From positions 5,713,397 through 5,777,396 of the forward strand of contig CM043798.1 of the NCBI GenBank assembly GCA_023974075.1: a DNA stretch of 64,000 nucleotides. Direction: 5' to 3'. The stretch is from Chaenocephalus aceratus (Eukaryota; Chordata; Actinopteri; Perciformes; Channichthyidae). Under the pieces are notes generated by a model. It did not search any database, had not been told where the DNA came from, and saw nothing but the letters and a program-made list of their open reading frames with translations. Each line of letters opens with the position of its first letter. Within the stretch, counting starts at the first letter, position 1. The position numbers and the translations under genes were made by a program. Positions 56,832 to 64,000 of this stretch are shown one piece after another.

Positions 56832-59760
56832 ATGTTAAAAAGGTTTAGGGGCCACTCCACTTCTCGTATATATACCAGCACACTTTAAAGATTCAAAGAA
56901 GAGTCTGCATTTCAGCGGGATTATGGGCTACTTCATGACAATCAGTTAATTAATAACTAAATCATAAAACACATTTTTAGGACTTTGTCATGAAATACTA
57001 TCTGAGAGCCAGCACAGGATGAACATGGGTTTATCAGCCCTTTCTGAGTGGATAGACTTTGTGTTTTGTCCTTTTGCTTGTATTTCCTGCATGTATTTGA
57101 GTTATTAATGCTTAAGTCTTTGAATGTCGTCTGAGCTCAATCACAGCATGATTTCAAAATACATTTAACAAAGCTTCTAAATATTAGAGTGAATGAAGTA
57201 TTCTTGTGGTTGATTTGCACAGACATTTCCAGATCCATTGTGAAGCAGGCCTCTCATTGTTTAGGTCATAAATACAAAATCAATATATACAAGTGTAAGT
57301 GTTGATGGCCAACTGATATGATACCAGTACACAGGTTGGCCTTTACAGATATCTAAAGAAAAAAGAAAAAGAGTGCTTTGGTTATAACCTGCCGTGGACA
57401 GCTGCTTTAATATTTTATTTCCTGCAGTGTTGCAATGGAATAATCTGAAAAGTACTTGATGATGCTGCGAGCTAATGAAAACCTGAGGAGCAGAGCAAAC
57501 AATACTGCAGGTTATCTTCCCCGGAGTTTCTGAAAGATAATTTTATTGAACTCACAGGCATTCACTTTTTTCTGTCATTTGAGCCTCCGGTGTTACAGCA
57601 TGAGATGAAATCTAAGGCTGTAATAATTGACGTTATATATTCTTTGGTTCCAGGACTGTTAACACCTGTCCATGCAGCAGTTGTCTTTGAAAACAGGCTT
57701 CTCTCTTTATCATCATGTCTGGTGGCAACAGTGAATTTCCCAGTAAGATCAAAGTTCCCCCACTAAAGTCAGAGCGGAGCATCAAGGGTGACACCTTTCT
57801 CTCTGTAATGTCTGCAGGGATCTCCTCTCATTGCTGCGATCAATGCAACATGCACTATCATCATTTGTCACTTCAAAAAGCTCTGTTTGACAGCACCTTT
57901 TGACAATGTCTGTGGGTTGAGTGAGACAATGATTGGCAAGGGAAGCACTGTGGGTAGTGGGACAACATTAAGGTCAAACTTTGTACCTCTGGTGAGACAC
58001 ACATGGAACTATCACACGAGATGAAAAAGCACTTGCTGTCAATAGATATTAAAGACTATTTTTTTAATGCAGGAGTAAAATAATGGCTTCAACTCTACAG
58101 ACATGGTTTGTTCTAATGCTGTTTTAGGCAAGAAGTCAAGTCTTCTTATCAGCCCTAAGCATACATTGAGTCTGGAGCAGAGAGTCTCCTGCACTCTGAT
58201 TTTGTAGATCAAATTGTATTTTGGAAATCAGGTATGGTCACTCACTTGCCGGAAATGTTTTTTATTGCAGGGGAAATGAAAAATCAAGGCTTAAGAGTGA
58301 AACACAAATCAGCGTCCCAAACAGCAGAGAGGGATTCATTCTGTCTATCCAGATAAAGCCGGACTCAATAATGACTGAACGTCTTCACCACTTCTAATCC
58401 ACAGGACACACACACAGCAATGCAAAGACAAAACCCCAGAGAATCATCATTTATGTTATTTAAGAGTCAGTGAACCATATTTAGCTTTGGAAAAGATAGT
58501 TGGGTTGAGAGAGTGGATTTAAAGGGGCCCATTTTCAGACAATGGGCTACAGGTGAGATGGCAGCCTTTGAATTTTTGTAAGCTCAGCCACCTCCAGGAA
58601 GCAAGTGAAGTCAGCTAGAGAACGGTTGAGAATGGGAAGGAATTTTTCACGCATCATTTAATGAGATATTATTCATAGTCAGTATATTACTTAGAGTAAT
58701 ATACTGACTATATTACTCTAATATAGTCAGTTTGTCAGTAGATACAGACAAACTGTCTGTATCTCCCAGCTTGGAGATACAGACATAGTTCCGACAGAAT
58801 AAAATCAATGTGGCTGTGGAGTATTGATAATAACTTAAAATCCTCAAATAAAATAGACTACCCATTTAATATTCAGTTAACCAAAACTTTAGAAAAAACG
58901 TCTCCCTTGTTGTTACTGTACATACTGTATGCAATTGAGTGAGTAATGACTGTTGAGTTCAGGCCTTTTTTCAGAAAGATAAACCAACAACAATCAAAAT
59001 ATGCATCCTCAGCAACCACTCAGGAAAGTACAGTACATTTTAAAATCCAACTTGACAAGCAGTATTTAAATGGTACCTGACAAATAAATGTATACAATTT
59101 AGATGACCCACTAAAGATTTACGATTTTGATGATAGATTAACTTTCATCTACCATCAATAATGGCTCTGCTCTCAGCATCCCAAGGACAGAATCACATCA
59201 CTGCCAGTAAACGTCCGTTGAGAGTTGCACACATCCTTCATGTCAGAATTCATTCTCTATAAAACATGATTGATCCCTAAAACATACATGGCTTTAACAG
59301 GTTCTGATTAATTTGCCTACCAAGTATGAACAATTATGAACTGCTGCAACATTTACCTTTCTTGGCTAGACTAGAACAAAGATATGTCCTCTTCTTTTCG
59401 TATGCAAGAAGTCGCACTAGCTGCAGGCTACAATTCTGCATTTTCAAATTCAATTCACTCAGCTAAATGATTTTAAATCCTGAGTGACCTTTTTCTGCTG
59501 TGGTGGCATTTAGTGCTAAGAGGGAATGAAAGAGAGTGAAAGAAATGAGCCCTGTGAGAGGGATCCCTACAGCATCTCTCAATCATCAGATAACAGATGT
59601 TTGGGAATGTGTGAGAAGACGTTTACACATGGATAGAGAAACAAGAGGGTAGGCTCTAGTGGAAGACAGGTTCTGCTTATAGAGTTAGGCAAAAGCCAAT
59701 CAAAGTCTTTCTCCAACCTGGTTCAAGCAACAAGTAGAAAAAAGCCCAACTTAATCAATT
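56832..59760. other. Unassigned stretch with a hairpin cluster
   Basis: No gene or transposon recognised. The hairpin cluster at 58675-58784 is listed separately. Confidence 0.4.
58675..58784. repeat. Cluster of three perfect hairpins
   Basis: The first has 17-bp arms (58675-58691, 58695-58711) around TAG. The second has 8-bp arms (58729-58736, 58747-58754). The third has 12-bp arms (58755-58766, 58773-58784) around CAGCTT. Words such as ATAGTCAG and GATACAGAC are reused across them. Confidence 0.9.
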
Positions 59761-59769
59761 TAATACTTT

Positions 59770-60750
59770 AGAATCCATGTTTCAATCAACGAAAATCGCC
59801 TTAAATAAAATGATTTACTCCCAGAAAACTTCCTATTTGACTATATGTCTACCGTGACCCCGGTAACCCTGCCCTGGGCTGGTTCTCCTCTCTGAAGACA
59901 ATGGTCAATACATTCTACTGGAAAGGAAATAAGGCAGGAATCAAAACACCTACGCTTCAAAAACCCTCGCAAAATACTTGATGCACCGCCACCCCCCACT
60001 ACTTCCTATCTCTCCATCTTCGATATACGACACCGGACAAACAACCCAAATGTAGCCTGGCTTAATATCGAACAAACCATTAGCACATTTATCCCGGTCC
60101 AGCACATTGCAGTTATTGTTTCACATGTTATTCCATAAACACCTACCTTTGCCTGGTGGACAGCTAATGACCTACTCAACCTATACCATCTCCCTCTGCC
60201 CTGACATCCATCTGCCTAACTAGACCAACGAGCCATGACAAAAGGGTATCTTTTTGTCTTCCCAACGATATCCTGTTTATTGCACTTTGTCCTCAATGAA
60301 CACAGCTTGGATAAAAATGCATGGCTTCCCTACACAGAAGATGAGCCTTGATCATTATTTAACCCAACTCATCACTAGATTTCTAGCAGGGCACAGTATT
60401 GGTCAAATTGTGAAGTACACATTGCCTCCAACGAAAACATTTTGATACCTAAACTAAACCTGTTCTACGCCGATGTAGATGTCTTCGCACCCAAAGCGAG
60501 AATCATACGGCTAGACCCCATGTTCACGATAAATAAGGAACCTTGATCACTATCTTAGGCAATCTATCCTCTTTTACTATCCAAAATCATCTCCAAACTT
60601 TTATTGTCATAGCTTTAAGTGTAGCCAAGAAAACCCTGTTTCTCAACTGGAAGACAGCTGGAACGGCTCACATCCACCTTAAAGGGATATATAATCCCAT
60701 TTAATAAAACAACCAGAGATGATTACCACCAATAATAATAATAACTTCAA
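59770..60750 (+). pseudogene. L1/Tx1-like LINE ORF2 C-terminal remnant
   Basis: Frames with stops and shifts give VNTFYWKGNKAGIKTPTLQK, then NPNVAWLNIEQTISTFIP, then LSVAKKTLFLNWKTAG near 60610-60655. This order (a K-rich link, AWxxIE, then xAKKxxxxNWK) is that of the region after the RT domain in L1-like elements. The copy is dead and the RT domain itself is not present. Confidence 0.55.
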
Positions 60751-60973
60751 AATATGAAATATCACAATATCCGATGTTCTCTCCTCTTGAACCACCCCTT
60801 TCCTCCTACTCTTGGTCTTCTACATGTTTTTGTTCATTATGTTTTCAGATATGGATTTTTGTTTGTTGAAACAAAAGATGCCTTTGTTAAATACTTTTGG
60901 CATCCATTGTTGTAAATTATAAGAAATCACTGGGCGAGTTGAATACACACACGCGGGTCATCCAGGGTGCTTA

Positions 60974-61184
60974 CACACTGAAAAAACTGAAACGTTGACT
61001 TTAATTCAATGTATTATGTCAACAGATTTCACATAACTGTATTAGGTTAGTTACAAGCAATTCAAGCAATTACATGTTTTATTTAAACCTAATATTATTG
61101 CTTTCAACTAACTTAATACAGTGATGTGAAATCTGTTGACATTAAACATTTAATATGAGTCAATGTTTTATGTTTTTTCAGTAC
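60974..61184. mobile_element. AT-rich MITE with CACTGAAAAAA ends
   Basis: ACACTGAAAAAACTGAAACG and TTGAC pair with GTCAATGTTTTATG and TTTTTTCAGTA. It shares ATTATTGCTTTCAACTAACT and TAATACAG with 14225-14380. Confidence 0.75.
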
Positions 61185-61189
61185 AGCTT

Positions 61190-62660
61190 TACCAATCTCT
61201 GTCAAGGTCACCTGTTACTTAAAAGTCAGTTAACAGCAGTTAAACAATACAGTTTATAAATCAAATACTTGGTTTTCCTTACACATGTATGGATAAACTG
61301 AAGATATTTTTCTTGCACACAATCTGAGGACTGATCATATTCTCCACAGTGTTGAAGTAACAGCTACGTGTCTGACATTCTATGCTCGATACATCTACTT
61401 GCTCAGTTTTTTTCTCGTCTTCCAGCTATACAGATTTTCTAAATTGTGAACTGTTGAAGCACCAGGGAGGTTTTGAGTGGCATTATTCTCTCCAAATAAT
61501 TGTATGTTAATGATTTCAAGAATCCCGTGAGTCGCTGCAGCTCTGTCATGTCAAGACTTTTTAGTTTTACATGGCTTGACAAGTGCCATACTCCCACGGG
61601 GTGCAAGAGAGGAGACACAGGGAGGCAGCGAGAGAGCGGAAGGGAACAGATAAAGGGGAGAGAAATAGAGGCAAGGTAAAGGATTTAAATGAACAATTTT
61701 TTGTAAGGCCTATCAGTGTGCAGATGTGCAGTTAGTTCACCTCTCAAAGTATTGTTATAATGTGCCACTCACTCCCACTGACGGGGATTTCCAAAGACAC
61801 AGATTCCTTGGTTCCATTTCCCAAGTTTAGCTGGCTTGCATGTGAGTTGATCAGACTGACAGAGCTCTGCGCCCCCAGAGATGCCAGCCTTGCCAAAGTT
61901 CCTTTGCTATCCCTCCCCTCCTGCTCGGCATTCCATTTGACAAACTCAAAGTGGCACCTTGGCGCTGCAGCATTTTGATTGTTGCTTCCCCCCTAAAGTA
62001 CCTCTCCTGCACTCACACAACCTGAAAGCTTGGAAGTAAATACCTAATACAATTCCGGTTTATTGTTTTATGTTATTTCCTCATCCATTATTAGATTATT
62101 CTGTCAGTCATCGAAGCCATGAATCTGCTCATCATGTTATTTTCAAGCTCTCTTGCCTGGCCTTTAGGAAGCAGCCTTGTCTTGCGGTTGACATTGACCT
62201 CACACTGCCCATGCCTCTAGACTCTCAACATCAATGCAACGTGTTCTTACATACGAGGGAGAACCCCAGGAAGAGTCAAAGGGCCATGTGATACCTTGCC
62301 AAGAGCCATAAACAACCCTGATGCCAAGACCTGCAACTCCGTGACTCTCTGCTTGGTTCATGGAAATATGGATATGATGTCTTGAAACAATAGATGAAAA
62401 TACATTCCAACCATTTACTTGGTTTCTTTCTTTCCCTGCAAATAACGAGAAAAAGGTTCAATAATTATAAAGAAACCAACTGCTGCTTGATCAAAGTTTT
62501 ATGAAGATAACCTTTTGATGTATTTTTCCAAACTGTTACTATTTCCTGACAGTAATGCACGAGACATATTTTCTGGAAAAATCATGTTACTTTCTGTCTC
62601 TCCAGTTCTCCTAATGGCATTTGCAAGATTCCACCATGCCTGAAGGTAAATAACCAATCA
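61190..62660. other. Unassigned stretch
   Basis: Non-coding; no recognisable repeat. Confidence 0.4.
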
Positions 62661-62669
62661 GAGCCGAGT

Positions 62670-64000
62670 CAGCCTGTCCTCCTACAAAAAACGACCATAT
62701 AGGTCGATTGTTCAGCAGCTAAATACGACCCAGAGACACGTTTTAAAGTGTAGCGCCTCTAGTGGTCGTGTAAGAAACAACATGCTCCTGTCGATTGCAA
62801 ACGCTCCGGAGGGTCGTTTATTCACAAATAACCCTCTCTGGAAAATCCTAAATTGTGGAATAGTTTGGCCATTAAAATGCTTTTTTATTAGATTTATAGC
62901 GAGAAGTGTATATTGTACTTTTATAATCTACGTCCAGTGGATGTGTAGGATCTACAGTTTGATAGATATACGAAGATGATTTGAGGTCTCGCCAGGAGAA
63001 CGTGTACTGTATATGGGGCAACTTCCATGTAAAGTTAGCGTGGGTGAAAACAGTATTTCCGGTCTCGAAGTTTTCATAATAAAACCGGAAGTATTCCCCA
63101 CACTGTCAAATGATTACGCAGTGATATCTCCATTACTCATCCACTAAAAAACATCAGTTTATCCTTGTTAATTACACAATATTGATTGGTTTAAATTGTG
63201 TACAATGCTTTTGTGTTTTTAACCTTCGATTCGGAGAAACAAATTGTTTTTTCGGAGTTTAGACACTACAGAGTTTCCGAAGACACTACACTACCCAGAA
63301 TCCCCAGCTATCGTTTGGGACTACAACATCCGCCTTGCTTTACAAACCCCGTGATTAGCCCTCAAGCTCTGTGATTGGATATTGGAGTGGCAGTGCGACA
63401 AGGTTAGCGTCAAAGCTCTTTGAAATGGAATGGAACCACGCCAGACTATCCAAAACTGGACTTGGACGGGTCCAGCCCAGCCCTCCCCCCCAGAATTACA
63501 CTTGCTGGCTATTGTGTGTTTCGCAACATGTTCTATGGCACGTCTCTACTGGGAAATGTAGTTTTAAAAGACGTTTTCGTATTTCCCACAATTAGAAGTT
63601 GCCAGTATTAAACTGTATACATCCCTGGAGGTTTAGGGGATACGAAACACATTGGTGTTATCAAATTTAAAACATATAATTAATACATGGGTGAAAATTG
63701 CTTGTGTCCATAATGGGCAGCATTAATACCACATGACAGCTGGTCTTATGTCTGTGTCTTATGGTCTTATGTCTGTTGTTAATTGATAAGCCTGAAACAT
63801 GCACTTGTCAAGGTTCAGATGCACATTTAGCAAATATGGCAGTAGCCATCGATCATCTTAAGATAAGATACTTTATTGATCCCAAGTTGGGAAATGTTTT
63901 TGTTACAGCAGCATGTACTACTTTGTTCTACTCCACTACAATTCAGAGGTTAACCTGGTATTTTTACTCTACTACATTTATTTGTTACTTTGCAGATTCT
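62670..64000. mobile_element. Long-inverted-repeat element, third copy, cut by the window end
   Basis: CAGCCTGTCCTCCTACAAAA, then ACGACCATATAGGTCG and ATTGTTCAGCAGC, starts an arm that follows the 56824 end of the second copy in reverse, without the insertion. From about 63280 the sequence is the inverse of 36440-37020 in the first copy (CTATCGTTTGGGACTACA, TTTGAAATGGAATGGAACCA, CGTCTCTACTGGGAA, GTTAACCTGGTATTTTTAC). The right arm lies beyond the window. Confidence 0.85.
63856..63922. mobile_element. Short retroposon 3' tail
   Basis: AAGATAAGATACTTTATTGA, TCCCAAGTTGGGAAATG and TTTTTGTTACAGCAGCATGT resemble a common fish retroposon end. It is absent from the corresponding place in the 33983 element. 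Confidence 0.5.

Overview
The window is nuclear DNA from a vertebrate, almost certainly a teleost fish. The evidence is the repeat content: a Tc1 element with CAGTGGGGC ends, L2-type LINE tails, many hAT elements with 8-bp target duplications, TTAA-flanked MITEs, a tyrosine-recombinase (Ngaro-like) retrotransposon and very long TG/CA microsatellites. I recognise no exon of a host gene, rRNA or tRNA. The species cannot be fixed from this sequence.

Layout. 1-8.9 kb is mostly featureless intergenic or intronic DNA with a 358-bp TTAA MITE (2662-3019) and an 18-bp minisatellite (about 4838-5249). 8.9-10.05 kb is a Charlie-like hAT. 11.1-14.4 kb is a TTAA element holding two arrays of CATGAAC-type sequence, a 70-bp duplicated bracket and an L2 LINE remnant. 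It is followed by a PIF/Harbinger-like element (14513-15644) and a short hAT that keeps only the two ends of its transposase (16693-17752). 18945-24631 is a TTAA MITE that was opened by a 4.5-kb hAT (19245-23719), which was itself opened by another hAT (19768-20878). 26627-28229 is a Tc1 element with an uninterrupted 340-residue transposase, the only gene here that looks functional.

31.4-44.3 kb is a deep nest. An outer hAT (31372-44272) contains an Ngaro-type retrotransposon with split direct repeats A1...B1-A2-B2 (31697-43250). That element contains a BED-finger hAT (33099-38142), which contains part of a TTAA MITE, which contains a 3.85-kb element with arms of about 0.9 kb (33983-37833). 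A further hAT (38902-40211) sits in the same retrotransposon. 44.3-64 kb is mostly unassigned DNA with more repeats, including two relatives of the 33983-37833 element: 53572-56824, and 62670 running off the end of the window.

The most interesting system is this long-inverted-repeat family. The 33983 and 53572 copies have 7-bp target duplications and both have CA-starting ends, and all three share core sequence. The 33983 copy has a different arm type from the other two. A THAP-like coding fragment lies in each arm of the 33983 copy, and a conserved unrecognised ORF lies in the core of two copies. The family may be P/THAP-related, but that is inference. The genes do not form a host pathway. 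The working unit is the Tc1 transposase with its own TATA box and IR/DR ends; the other coding remnants are defective.
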